From the NCBI GenBank assembly GCA_032209605.1, contig JASFXZ010000016.1, positions 10,354,001 to 10,418,000 of the forward strand: DNA of 64,000 nucleotides. Reading direction: 5' to 3'. Below, one piece after another: positions 47,285 through 59,595 of this stretch. Origin of the DNA: Mactromeris polynyma. Lineage: Eukaryota; Mollusca; Bivalvia; Venerida; Mactridae. A program made the position numbers and the translations under genes. The stretch's first letter is position 1. Each line of letters starts with the position of its first letter. Below the pieces are notes generated by a model. It searched no databases, was not told where the DNA came from, and worked only from the letters and a program-made list of their open reading frames with translations.

Positions 47285-47606
47285 GAGGTAGTTCGATCAG
47301 CAACTATAGTGTCTATGGTGACTACGTTGGATGATACAACTCAGTCTAGTTCATCTATGGTCTAGTTACTCTGGTCACTCTTCGAACTTAGAGGTTTGAA
47401 CACCAAATAGAGGTGTTCCGAACATTAACTATAATTGTTCAACCACCGATTTAGTACGGTTGAACTAAAGTCGATATTCGGGACACCTCTATAGAGTTTT
47501 CAACCCTCCAAATTCTAAGAGCGACCAGAGTAACTAGAGCATAGATGAACTAGACTGAGTTTTATCACCCAACCATAGTCACTATAGTTGCTGATCGAAC
47601 TACCTC
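47285..47606. mobile_element. 322-bp fold-back element between the two satellite blocks
   Basis: GAGGTAGTTCGATCAGCAAC at the left end is the exact complement of the right end (GTTGCTGATCGAACTACCTC, ending at 47606). Imperfect arms of about 140 bp lead to an inner hairpin, GTTCAACC and GGTTGAAC. There is no coding capacity. It is probably a MITE or foldback transposon. Confidence 0.75.
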
Positions 47607-48073
47607 TATAATAGATGGGTATTTTCATTGTTAAACCAATAAAATGTGTACACAATGTATATAGAACAAGATGCCAAGTAACGCTATGACGCATTTTAAA
47701 ATATACGCAGGTTCCGCATCGACAGTTGTTTAATGACTTTAAATCACTACACATTTACAAGCATCGGAATATTGTTGGCATGCCGACGAAACGATAGTCA
47801 CTTACGTTCGATTTATTTAGTTTTTCTAGCAATTTCCATAGTCACAGCGGCATATCTATGACAGTGAAAGCTGTCTACTCAATGTACACTCGCATAAGCT
47901 TTATTTACACATGTTTACGTTAGCGAGTCCGTCCTTGTAAGCGGCTCGCTGAATGGCTGTGGACGCGTGTCGACTCGCCTGTCTAAATATAGAACATATC
48001 AGTTGTACAGGAGTTATAAAGCAGAGGGTGATTATGAAGGTATCGGAATAAGCTACCGATGCTAAAGGGGAGT

Positions 48074-48922
48074 AGGACAGAACAAACAGAGTGAACAAAG
48101 GACATACACCAAACGTTGAAGACATGAGTATACATACATATAAACAACATACATGAATCAAGGACAGAACAAACACCAGAGTGAACAAAGGACATACACC
48201 AAACGTTGAAGACATGAGTATACATACATATAAACAACATACATGAATCAAGGACAGAACAAACATCGTAGTGCACAAAGGAAATACACCAAACGTTGAA
48301 GACATGAGTATACATACATATAAACAACATACATGAATCAAGGACAGAACAAACATCAGAGTGAACAAAGGACATACACCAAACGTTGAAGACATGAGTA
48401 TACATACATATAACCAACATACATGAATCAAGGACAGAACAAACGCCAGAGTGAACAAAGGACATACACCAAACGTTGAAGACATGAGTATACATACATA
48501 TAAACAGCATACATGAATCAAGGACAGAACAAACATCAGAGTGAACAAAGGACGTACACCAAACGTTGAAGACATGAGTATACATACATATAAACAACAT
48601 ACATGAATCAAGGACAGAACAAACATCAGAGTGAACAAAGGACATACACCAAACGTTGAAGACATGAGTATACATACATATAAATAACATACATGAATCA
48701 AGGACAGAACAAACATCGTAGTGCACAAAGGACATACACCAAACGTTGAAGACATGAGTATACATACATATAAACAACATACATGAATCAAGGACAGAAC
48801 AAACACCAGAGTGAACAAAGGACGTACACCAAACGTTGAAGACATGAGTATACATACATATAAACAACATACATGAATCAAGGACAGAACAAACATCGTA
48901 GTGCACAAATGAAATACATCTA
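48074..48922. repeat. 90-bp satellite array 2, about 9.4 units
   Basis: Same unit and orientation as array 1, with related variants (for example ACACCAGAGTGAACAAAG). It is separated from array 1 by 47131-48073, which holds the fold-back and otherwise no recognised feature. Confidence 0.96.
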
Positions 48923-50794
48923 ACATGTTTTGGTTGATTGACCAAGGGTCTTCTTAATTAATTCTGACATTGGTTGACGGTCATTTTTTATGCGTACGCT
49001 GCGAAATAGGGAATTTTACACTATTTCGATTCGGATAGTACCATGATTTTGCCTGTTTTTAAGGGATTTGGATAGTTAATCAATTATGCATAGAACATTA
49101 TATCTAAAAATATAATAAACATCTCGAACGTCGACGGTACACCTACCCCGCGATACCGACGATACCGATAACCCCGAACGTTCCGTATAGGCGGGGGGAC
49201 GAGAGTAAATAAGGCAATTTTTTCCAGGGATATTCCCGGTACTGTATCTGATTGTATACCAACTTGTGAATGACAAGATGTAAAATATATTTGTACCTGA
49301 AATTACAAAACCACTATTTCCCCAACTACCGTTATTCTGTGCCTCTATTCATACAACCAAGAAATAAAATGCGTTTATAGAAAAAACACGAAACATATTT
49401 AAAACAGAGGTTTATGCCGCAGGTTGTGATCTTGAATGATCTGTCTCCGAACTGAATTTTGAGTAAATGGTGAAATTGAAAATGATTTCAAATAATGGCA
49501 TATGGGTGTCGGCAAAACACACACAATAAATCAATATTATTATGTACATACTTTTGACTTCTTTAGTTATATATGCTATATGTTGTTGCAGTGGTGGGAT
49601 TTCGAAAGATGAATATTATCTTCCTCTGTGGTAATAGGACACATGTTTATCTTCAAACATTCAAAAGATCAGACACAAAAAATGTCCCAAAGCGTACAAA
49701 TTCGCAATCAATGTATATTGTATTATATCTTCTAGATTTGATACCTGTATGTATACATTTTATGGAGAAAAGTTAATTTGACGTCTGCGAATCACTGTGT
49801 CTGACAAATATGAATGTTTCGTTAAAATAAGCAAATAAGTTTTGGAAATGAAGTATATTCAACTTGGTAATTTAACAGACGGATACAAAACTATTTCCCC
49901 TAATGGTTTTTTGTACAGTTCAAATATTTGTAAGACATTTCTACTCGTATAGTGTGTTCTACACAACAAAGATGCTTTTATGAACGCTATTGATTTGGCT
50001 GTTCATGTGTATTAGAACCCCATTTGAAATAGAGGCTTGCTACAATGAAGAAATCAAACAAAATCAACTCATTAATTTGCGTTCAACATACTTCTTCGTT
50101 AGAGATCTACAATACGAACTAAGACTAATCAGGAATTGCTTGAGTCAATTTGGTCATCTGTAATAAAGATTAATGTTTCACTAAAACCACTACTTGCAAT
50201 GCGACCTAGTGTCTGTGAATTACTTCTGAAAAAAAGAGAGAAAGTAATAGCTTATTCGTCAGGATTACGTTACTGTTAAAGATATATATGGCGCATCTGA
50301 ACATAAAATGTTTTAATTTGCTTAGTCCAGTAATGTTGTTACATTGGCTAAAACATCTCTCATAAGAACCACTGCAATGTATTATTACCGATAGTAAATA
50401 TCTTTTTTCACCATATTACTAACAGACAAAACTTGAAAAATAGCCGATTCAACAAATATGGATCGATACATTATTAGTTCATTCTTTGTTAATGCATATT
50501 AATTGTTTTAACTATAGGAAATATATTTTCCATGTCTGTTTAGGTAAACAAATGAACATCAAATGAGCATAATATTACTTTAATAAAAGACTGGTACAAT
50601 CACTTCAAAGTAGTGATAAAACTCAATACTGATGACATTACACTGATCCAGTGTTTCAGCTATTGTATTCCTTTTAATGCTAAATCTGGTCTAAATCAAA
50701 AGCAGAATTGTTGGCTCATTCGATTGATGATTATTTGCTTTAGCGTTTTTGTTAATACAATGCATGTTAAATAAAACAGATAATAATTGTAACA
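48923..50794. other. Intergenic, one dispersed-repeat copy
   Basis: 49561-49683 resembles 60258-60387 in the same orientation (shared GTTGCAGTGGTGGGATTTCG, and a GATCAGACA block). A GC-rich patch with CGATACCGACGATACCGATA lies around 49150. No gene seen. Confidence 0.4.
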
Positions 50795-52510
50795 AGATGA
50801 CACATTCTAGGAAAGATTATAAACATATGATTAGAAGTAAAAATATTTACATAGAAAAACCAATACTGAAAAATTCGTAAATGCTAGGTATAAAAACGCA
50901 AAATTATACTGGAAGATGCTCAAGGACTCTGTCTGCAATACTAGTCCGCCAAATATAAGTGTTGATACATTTGCTCGTTATTTTAAAGCAATTAACAATC
51001 CAGATAGTCAATTTTATCAAGCTGATGATGATGTGTTGTATTTTAATGAACGATATTTAAACGGAGATATACAAATTATGTTCAATGAATTGAACGAAGA
51101 AATTTCACTTTTAGAAATTAAGAAAGCTACTAAGCAGGTAAAATGTAATACCGCTAGCGGTCCAGATTTGTTTCTGAACGAATTTTTCTTACATGGTGCA
51201 GACCAACTAAACAGTTATTTTTATGTTTTATTCAATAGTTGTTTAAACAAAGGTTATTTCCCTGAGCAGTGGAGCCAGGGTTTTGTTGTTCCAATTCATA
51301 AGTCAGGGTCTACAAACGACCCAGCTAATTATCGTGGCATTACACTACTTAGTACTTTGGGAAAACTTTTCACCCGAATTTTAAACAACAGACTCGATAA
51401 TTGGGCTGAGCAATACTCCGTTTACATTGAGGCCCAGGCAGGTTTTAGGAAAAACATGGGTACGACCGATAACATTTTTGTTCTAAATAGTCTGATAACT
51501 CATTGTTTAAACAATAATCATAAACTGTATTGTGTGTTCGTTGATTTCCAAAAAGCTTTCGATTTTGTGGTTAGAGATGTTTTATGGTTAAATTATTGCA
51601 ATGCGGAGTAAGAGGTAATATATTAGACGTAATTAAATCTATGTATACTAATGTTAAATCACAAATGAAAAGTAAGAATAATTTAAGTGACTCATTTTCT
51701 TGTAATTTAGGAGTACGACAAGGCGAAAGCCTCTCACCTTTTCTTTTTAGCATAATATATTTAAACGATTTGGAACAAACTTTTATTGATAAAGGAATAA
51801 AAGGTATTGATATGGGAATGATAAAGATATGTCTTTTATTATATGCAGATGATATTATAATTTTTGCGAAAAGTGCAGATGAATTGCAACATTCTTTAAA
51901 TATTTTATCAGATTACTGCAATATATGGAAACTTAGAGTTAATCCAAGTAAAACGAAAGTTATGGTTTTCAGAAAAGCTGGTAGATTGTCACATAATTTA
52001 TGTTTTATGTATAATGATCACGAGTTAGAAATTGTTACAAGCTTTAAATATTTGGGTGTATTATTTACTTCAGGGGGTTCGTTTTATGAGCATGACAAGT
52101 TATTAGCTGGACAAGCTTTAAAGGCGATTTTTAAAATGAATAAATATCTGTATAAGTTCACTGATCTGTCACCTAAACATACATTAGAACTATTTGATAA
52201 ATTAATCATGCCAATTTTAACCTACTCTTCAGAAGTTTGGGGCTTCCATAAGGCTCTTCAAACAGAACGGACTTATTTAAGTTTTTGTAAGAGACTATTG
52301 GGCGTTAAAGCAACCACTCAAAATGATTTTGTATATGGTGAACTAGGGAAACAAAGTATTGATTCACTCAAAAGTTTTAATATAATAAAATACTGGTTAA
52401 AAATCTGTACATGTGTAGAATCAAAATATATTAAACATGCATACTTAATGCTGCAAAACGACATTGTAAGTAGTCCAACTAAAATTAACTGGGTAGCAAA
52501 TGTTAAAACA
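50795..52510 (+). pseudogene. Non-LTR retrotransposon (LINE), 5'-truncated reverse-transcriptase part
   Basis: Coding similarity starts near 50800 in shifted frames and is clear from 50916. The reverse-transcriptase motifs are present: GYFPEQWSQGFVVPIHKSGS, NYRGITLLSTLGKLF, VFVDFQKAFD, GVRQGESLSPFLFS, the catalytic YADD (LLLYADDIIIF) and SFKYLGVLF. A one-base frameshift near 51585-51595 separates the FVDFQKAFD part from the YADD part. The endonuclease domain that normally precedes the RT is missing. The frame then runs straight into a different protein at 52511. The LINE's C-terminal end is found about 5.9 kb further on, at 58415-59595. The clade is not assigned. Confidence 0.85.
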
Positions 52511-53059
52511 ATGGCATTTCGCTGCAAAAACAAGAAGGGTAGGTTTATAGGTGCAGATACTACCAACGCACTGAAGAAACGAAAGATATTTGGTTCAAGT
52601 ATTCTTTACGACTCTCTTGACAACTGTACCAGCATTTCGGACAATGTCACATCCGAATCTGACACTGAGCAGCCCACTGATAGCGATGCATTGATTTGGA
52701 GTGTTGGCAGGCGAATTGTCGAGCTGGGTCACCTTGCCAAACAGATGAATTGCTCTGATTGTCATGCTTTATTAGACTTAGAAAACACAGAGTCAGAGAC
52801 ACGACGTTGATTTTGATCTACTCTGTATATCATGTGTACATGTGGAATCATCAACAGTGTGACTACTAACAAGGCACATCATCTCCGCAAGAAAGGTGCT
52901 CCAGTATTTGATGTCAACACTAAGGCGGCAGTTGGTAAGTTTTTGTTTAATTATTTTATAATGAATATGTCACGGGCTTTTTCAAGTTTTGTCCTAGAAT
53001 TTCAGAGAATAGAATGAAATTAAGCAATTACATGCATCAGTGACTTAATAAAAACCATA

Positions 53060-53192
53060 CAATGCCGTGACGGTCTCATGTTGAGCATCGAATGTCACTG
53101 GATGAGAAAAATGTGCAGTCTGAAGGGGATTTGATCCCGGGACCTTTCTCTTACAGGGTGAATGCTGTATGATCTGCGCTATCCGGCCACCT
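53060..53192 (-). mobile_element. tRNA-derived SINE in the Mutator-like intron 1
   Basis: The reverse strand has a TGGCCGGATAGCGCAGA A box (complement at 53173-53189) and a GGATCAAATCC B box (complement at 53127-53137), with a short body. The spacing is right for a pol III promoter. A complete tRNA fold is not evident. Confidence 0.65.
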
Positions 53193-54342
53193 AAACAAAT
53201 GTCTCCCCTTTTGCCATCTATACCATGATATAAACAAAATTCAAAAACAATATTTTCTTAATTTTTCAGCTATATTCTAGTGACAACAAAGTAAGTTATT
53301 TCTTTTGGTGAAGGTGTTGTACTAATCACTGTAATAGCATGTATTTACCTTGTATATCTGTAATGCATAACTGATCAACCACAATGCTTCTTAGTTTATT
53401 TTGTATATCATAGCTGCTTTTGCTAATATTTCTCTTTTCCCTAACTTCACTCCTAATCCTACCCCTACAATATTTTCTTTCATGCTCTGATTTTTTCTCT
53501 ATAATCAATTTTGTAACCTCTTACATCGCTCTAACATTCGGTCAATTACCTATGATCTCTACTATACCAGAATAATTACAGGTAGAACTGACCATGAGTA
53601 AACAGCGTGTACCATCACATAGTTTATACATTCTTTTCTCACTTACTATAACCTATAACCTATGACTAAGAGTGATTACAAGTACTGTTTCCAAGATTTT
53701 CTAAACAAATAAGGTTACATGATAAGTCTTAGTAAAACGTCAGAATCACATGCCAAAAAGTCAGGATCATTTGATATATTCTGATTGGTCAAGAACCTAA
53801 AAATGTATAATCATATAGTGCCAGCAAGCCGCTTCAGATTCAGTCTTTTCCTGCCAGGCTCCTGTGAGTCTTTCCTGACAATCTTTTACTGAATTATAGA
53901 ACTTGGAAATCATCTAACGGAATCACTCTCAGTATTCAAATTGGATTTTATTTGACACTTCTAACTGTTTTCAATACGGATTAAATAAAGTAATGAAATA
54001 ATCAGGGATTTTGTGATAATTTTTATTATTTAAAATATCACCCAACTATTATGATCTCTGTACAGGACAGTAGACTGATATATCACAACCAAGTCAGCTA
54101 GCAAGACTACTCTGGCGACTTCTGGTCAAGGTGATATCTAAGCATGGTGATAATGAACATTTTCATAGACTTTGGGATTTGTCAGCTAGCAGTCTGTTCT
54201 TGTGCTAATACATTTACAGATAAGACACTCCTTGAATAACAATTATAAATCTAAATTCAATTGCCATGAATTGTTTTAGAAAAATAGACTAAGAATAGCT
54301 AACTTTACCTGCATTTATTTGTGCAGACTTCATGCAAAGCCG

Positions 54343-54551
54343 CATGACAAAACAGTGTAATTGCAACCAACATGGATCTAGATCAGCTTCCACATCTGTG
54401 CAGTCTGATCAGGCTCCATGCTGTTCAATTTTAGTCAGCATATACCTTATTTGAGGTAATAGCAAACAGCATGGAACCTGATAATATCGCATGGATATGC
54501 AGGCTGATCTGGATCCATGGTGGCCGCAATTGCACTATGTTGATTTTGTCA
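54343..54551. mobile_element. 209-bp fold-back element in the Mutator-like intron 1
   Basis: Imperfect arms of about 85 bp: ATGGATCTAGATCAGCTTCC, TGATCAGGCTCCATGCTGTT on the left, mirrored by AACAGCATGGAACCTGAT and GGCTGATCTGGATCCATGGT on the right. The ends are CATGACAAAA and TTTTGTCAG. It resembles fold-backs I associate with bivalve genomes. Confidence 0.7.
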
Positions 54552-57364
54552 GGGGACGGCTCAAACCCAAATCTTTATCTTATCTAAAAAAAATTTTATT
54601 TCAGGAATGATGCACAGTGGATCAGGTCACAGACAAATACAGAACATTTTATCCACGTTAGAAATTCCTACCATTTCTTTCAATAGTTTGAAAAAACGAG
54701 AGCTAGAGGTTGGCACCCATGTTAGCAATATAGCAGATCAGTCATGTAAAGATGCTCTACAGCTGGAGAAAAATTTAATGGTAAAACAAAGGTAAATTTA
54801 CTGTTCACTATATTTGATCAGTAATGAAAGTATAGTTTTTGAGTGAAGTTGACAAGGCATTGATCTGCAATACATATCTCAATTTGTGTTCTAATAACGG
54901 CGAAACGTAAATGTTAATTTGTGTTATTAGTGGCGTAAAATCAACATAACACGCTATTTCTTGTCACGTTTTATATGACGTTTGTGTCTTCCGTGCATAA
55001 ACAAACAATTAATCTTATTGTACTGCAGCAATGTGGATCTATTTTTCAACTTTTAGCGTAGGAATATGATTTGTATATGCATTTGTGTACAACTTACACG
55101 GTGGACAGCTAAGAAACGGTGGACAGCTAAGAAACAGTTTAATTCATCTGATACGGAAAATTTTATACGGGTTGTTGTATTTTACTGCACAAATACTGAA
55201 GAAAATGATAAACATTAGTAGGTATATAATAAAGTATTTTAACACATATTACAGTTTAGTGTTTGACTTTTCAGCCTTCCATCATGTACTGAGAATATTT
55301 CAAGTAGCCAGAGAGAGCAGTGCCATGAAGAGGACGTGCCATTGTGTCAAGTAAAATATGATATGGGTTGACAGAAAAGGGGTTCCGGAAGGTGTTATAA
55401 TAGTTTATATGGTGTCGGAACAATGATTGGCAACCAAAGTGGTAAAATTGTAGGTTTTGATGTCCGTTCGAAAGACTGCAGAAAATGTACATATTATGCT
55501 GCCAAAGGTATTTCAACACCTGAACATGACTGCTCAAAGAACTGGACCGGAAGCGCGAAAAGTATGGAGCCTGATGTAGGTGCTTGTTTAGTGGAGAATT
55601 TAGAGAAGCAGGGTGTGACTGTTGGGACTATGATTATGGACGATGATTGTACAACTATGGCCAAAATAAGACAAGTCAGTAAAACTCCTGTTACTAAATG
55701 GTCAGATATAAATCACACAAAAAAACATCTAGGAAACAACATGTATAAATTACAGACAAAATATAAAACTCTGACAGTCAAAGTCATCCAATATTTCCAG
55801 AAGTATTTCTCCTATGCTGTGGCACAGAACAAGGACGACCCAAGTGGTTTATCCAGTGCATTAAAACAAATTGTACCCCATGGAGACCATGCGAGTTGTG
55901 ACCCTACATGGTGCACATTTCATAAAGATCCAGCAGGTTATAAGCACAGTTCTCTACCTTATGGCAGAAATCTTTCAGGAGAAGAGTTAAAAAAAGACCT
56001 AACCATTGTGTTCCAAGTGTTTGTATAAAATGTCGACAAAATCGCTCCGGGTGCCAGTACCAGAGATGTAGAGTCATTCAATAGTATGGTTTCTTCGAAA
56101 GCTCCAAAACGTTGCCACTATTCTGCCTCGTCAAGTTTGAAACATCGCGTAGAATGTGCAGTTGCCCAAAAGAATTTAGGATTCAAATATGTAAATAAAG
56201 TTAATAAGTCATTGGATGTCTCACCTGGAAATGTGTATAGAAAGATGGCTATAAGGTTAGATAAAATCAAAAGGAAAAGGTTAGTTTTTGAAAGTTCAAA
56301 GGTATTCAAAACAAAGAAGCTGGAGAGGAAATTGAACAGAAAAAGAACATCAAGTCAAAAGGAATTGAGAGAGGGTGTGACATATAAAACTGCTGTAGCT
56401 ACAACTTCTGTATGTGATGTCGTTGAAATTCCTTCAGCCACTGTGTGTCCTGTCAAGGAACAAATCAACAATATAGCAGACTGTAAAAAGGTTTTCTGTG
56501 ATATTGAAACAACCTCTTTACATAAAGTATGTGATCTGACACAAATTGCGGCCACATGTGATAATAACAGCTTCAACAAATACATTTTGCCATCTAAACC
56601 TATATCTCCTACAGCCTCTCAAATCACAGGACTAACAGTGTGTGGTAATGTTATATACTATCATGAAAAACCAGTAGATGCTATGCCGTTGCATGAATCT
56701 CTTACTTTATTTCTGTCATGGTTGGACGAAATGAAGCCATGTATTCTTGTTGGTCACAATTTTGCAAAATTTGACTTTCCACGACTGCTCAGGGCATTTG
56801 AGTCATGTAAACTTTTGAATTGTTTTCAGGCAATAGTTACTGGAATTATAGATACTTTACCTTTGTTCAAAAAGAGTTACCCAGACCTTGAATCTTATGC
56901 ACAGCAAAATATTGTCTCTAAAGTATTGAATGAAAATTATGCTGCACACAATGCCTTAGCAGATGTTGAAAGCCTAGAAAAAGTTATAAGTGCTAGTCAT
57001 ATTTCAGACATACTATTTGACGAATCTAGTATATCAACCAAATCATTTATGCAGTGTTACTTTCATGAGAAAATGACTGATGTAAATTTGGATACAATAC
57101 ATTTTTTAGCTAGACAGAAAATACTTTCTGGTATAATGGCTAAGAGAATTGCAGCAAGTGGTTTGAATCTAGGTCATTTAAAACTTGCTGTTTCTCGTGG
57201 TGGGTTGGATGGGTTAACTCAGCTCTTTGGAGAAAAACTTGTGACCGGCAAACCTAGAGTAGCTCTTTGGAGAAAAACTTGTGACCGGCAAACCTAGAGT
57301 AACGTCGCTCAAATCTATTGTTGAAAAAGTGTATAATTATTTAATTGATAACAATAATATTTGA

Positions 57365-58414
57365 AGGTTGCAAAACATTTAAACTTGGTTATAACGAACA
57401 TTCTTAGGACTATGAAATAGCGTTCCTAATATCCAAATTTTGTTATATATATCCATACATGTATTTTGGCATTCAGAATGTGTTCTGTATATTCAAGTAT
57501 AGACAAGTTATAATGAATTATGCTGTGCTACTAAGTATGAAATCTCAAATGTTTGCACTTTCATGCTATGTTTATTGTTTTATTGATAAGTGTAGAATAT
57601 TTCAGCACTGTATGTTAGATTTGATTTGGTGGGTTTGACTTTCTTGATTTAGATGTTACCATGGCAACTTGCACTACTAAATTTTGGGTTTTTATTGTAT
57701 TTACAGACATTTAAACACAAAGACTTTGTGGCTTTTTAGAGGAAAAGTTAGTGTAAGTTTGTGAATTAACAGTTTTGGCATAGTCTTACATTTATAGAGA
57801 TGTGCTTGCTGAAAGGCAAAAAAACCCATTTTTTTTCGGGTTCTTGACCAAGTTTGATGATGTAAAGTGAAAAAAATAGCCTGGATACCCCACTTTTTTT
57901 CTTTTCATATTGTTTATTATTGTATACAGTATAAATATATGGAGTTTAAAAAAAATCTGTCCATTCAAAAAAAAAATATGGTTGTTTTTCTTCATTCATG
58001 GGTCAGATTGTCTCCCTTTTTTTCATGAATTTTGTCATAAAAACAAATATTTTTTCTAAAAGAGATAAATTCAAACAGATTTGGTGCTTTACAAATGTTT
58101 ATTACTATATTCCAATTAAAATAGTGTATAGAAATACGTTAGTAATGCATCTGAACAGTTTGAACATACATTTTAAATGATATTCTCAATTAAGTAAAAA
58201 TCCGCCTAAAAGGGCCGTACGGTGGGGTCACACAATGGGGTATAACCCTGGAACAAGCCTGGTGACCCATATTTTTCTTTATGCCATTTTGTTTGGAAAG
58301 GATTGATCTTGATATGTGCAAAATTTAAAAGAAATCTGTCTATTAGAACTAATTGTGATATACGCCTTTAAAGCAAAGAATAAGAGATATATGGTTGATC
58401 GATTATAACAATAG
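57365..58414. other. Non-coding tail between the Mutator-like gene and the LINE 3' part
   Basis: AT-rich, with A/T homopolymers. No clear terminal inverted repeat of the Mutator-like element could be matched by eye to its left side. Confidence 0.4.
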
Positions 58415-59595
58415 GTAAGAAGATTCCACGAGAGCTTTATTCTTTAGAACAATAGTTAGTACAAATTTTAGCAAATATCTAGATGTTATCACAATCCGTA
58501 AATACAGAATAGCATTATCACGCTTGAGAATGTCATCACATAGATTAGCCGTTGAATCTGGTAGATGGAGAAAACCTTTAAGTGTCCCGTTAAATGAACG
58601 TATATGTCCATTCTGTAACATCCTAGAGGATGAATACCATTTTGTTCTTGTATGTAACATTTTGAGAGAATTGCGCATAAAATACATAAAATCATATTAT
58701 TGGAACCGTCCCAGTACTTTTAAGTTCATCGCATTAATGACGACAAAAAATGCATCAGAAATACGAAATTTAAGTGTATTTGCACATCATGGATTTATTA
58801 AGCGCCAACAACTTCATAACGAGTTGTAATAGTATTAGTAATTTGGTTTAAAAATGTTTAAATGATTACAGCAAAATTGCCGATATTGAATATACTACTG
58901 TCTGTTATATTTAAAATTGTATAATTATTATAATATAAGAAATGTATTTATATATGTGAATGTATGTAAATGTGTATGTATAATTCTTTGTTTCATATAA
59001 GTGATAACGTCGATGGAAACTACTAATATATGTACATTATATGTATATTTAATGATTGTTTCATGTACATGATCACCGTGCGATGCTTTACAATTTTGTT
59101 TCGGTAGAGCACACATGCAATTGGTGACTTTACATTTTAAAATTGCTCGATCATTATAGGTTATGCGCTCTTTGTAAGGGCCATTTCCTTGATGATCCAT
59201 TTAGATGTTCTAGGAGTTACCATTGACGTTAAATTATTTTATATAATTATGTAATTGTGGATATGAAGCTTGGTACATGAATTGGATGCTTTGTTTTTAA
59301 CATGTATTTATCATTTAAATTATTCTGCCTCCCCCAACAGAGATGAACCTCATATTTAACAACTATTGAATACAATGTCCGATCACGGATCCAATCATAT
59401 ACGTCTCAAATATACAAAAATAACATCCTATTATTATATATAACAGTATGTAAATAACTACGCATTTATTTACCATTTCATTGTATCTTCTTGTCACGTA
59501 TTGCATGTATTATTTTCTATGTTATATTGATGTTTTGTCAATAACCTTTTATGGGTTTTAGTACAAATAAAAGTTCTTCTTCTTCTTCTTCTTCA
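58415..59595 (+). mobile_element. LINE 3' part: C-terminal coding piece, 3' UTR and (TTC)n tail
   Basis: In frame from about 58418 the sequence encodes a LINE C-terminus: STRALFFRTI, KYRIALSRLRMSSHRLAVES, then a zinc-knuckle-like ERICPFC...EDEYHFVLVC (C-x2-C-x7-H-x4-C). It ends at 58829. About 750 bp of 3' UTR leads to AATAAAAG and a (TTC)n tail at 59574-59594, which is the expected LINE 3' end. It probably continues the element at 50795-52510, with an estimated 35-45 codons missing between. Confidence 0.75.

Larger units (their letters stand above)
52511..57364 (+). pseudogene. Mutator-like transposase with DEDDh exonuclease domain, intron-containing and broken
   Basis: Exons 52511-52934, 54605-54791 and 55275-57364 join in phase. 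The N-terminus (GRFIGADTTNALKKRK, GRRIVELGHLAKQM, CSDCHALLDL) and the middle (SKSMEPDVGACLVENL, MIMDDDCTTMAKIRQV, KYFSYAVAQNK, CAVAQKNLGFKYV) match my memory of the animal Mutator-like transposase domain family. A DnaQ/TREX-like exonuclease follows: FCDIETTS, GHNFAKFD and AHNALADV supply the D-E, D and H-D residues. In-frame stops occur at 52808 (TGA), 52814 (TGA), 55369 (TGA, inside the YDMG-QKRG motif where Trp is expected) and 56026 (TAA). A 40-bp tandem duplication (57221-57260 and 57261-57300) shifts the frame; the undisturbed frame would stop at 57364. Not functional as written. Confidence 0.75.

Noticed and set aside
52808..55371. TGA read as an amino acid in the Mutator-like gene
   Set aside because: The host genes here use TGA as a normal stop (DNAJC2, zinc-finger gene), and the element also has a TAA and a frameshifting duplication, so decay is simpler.
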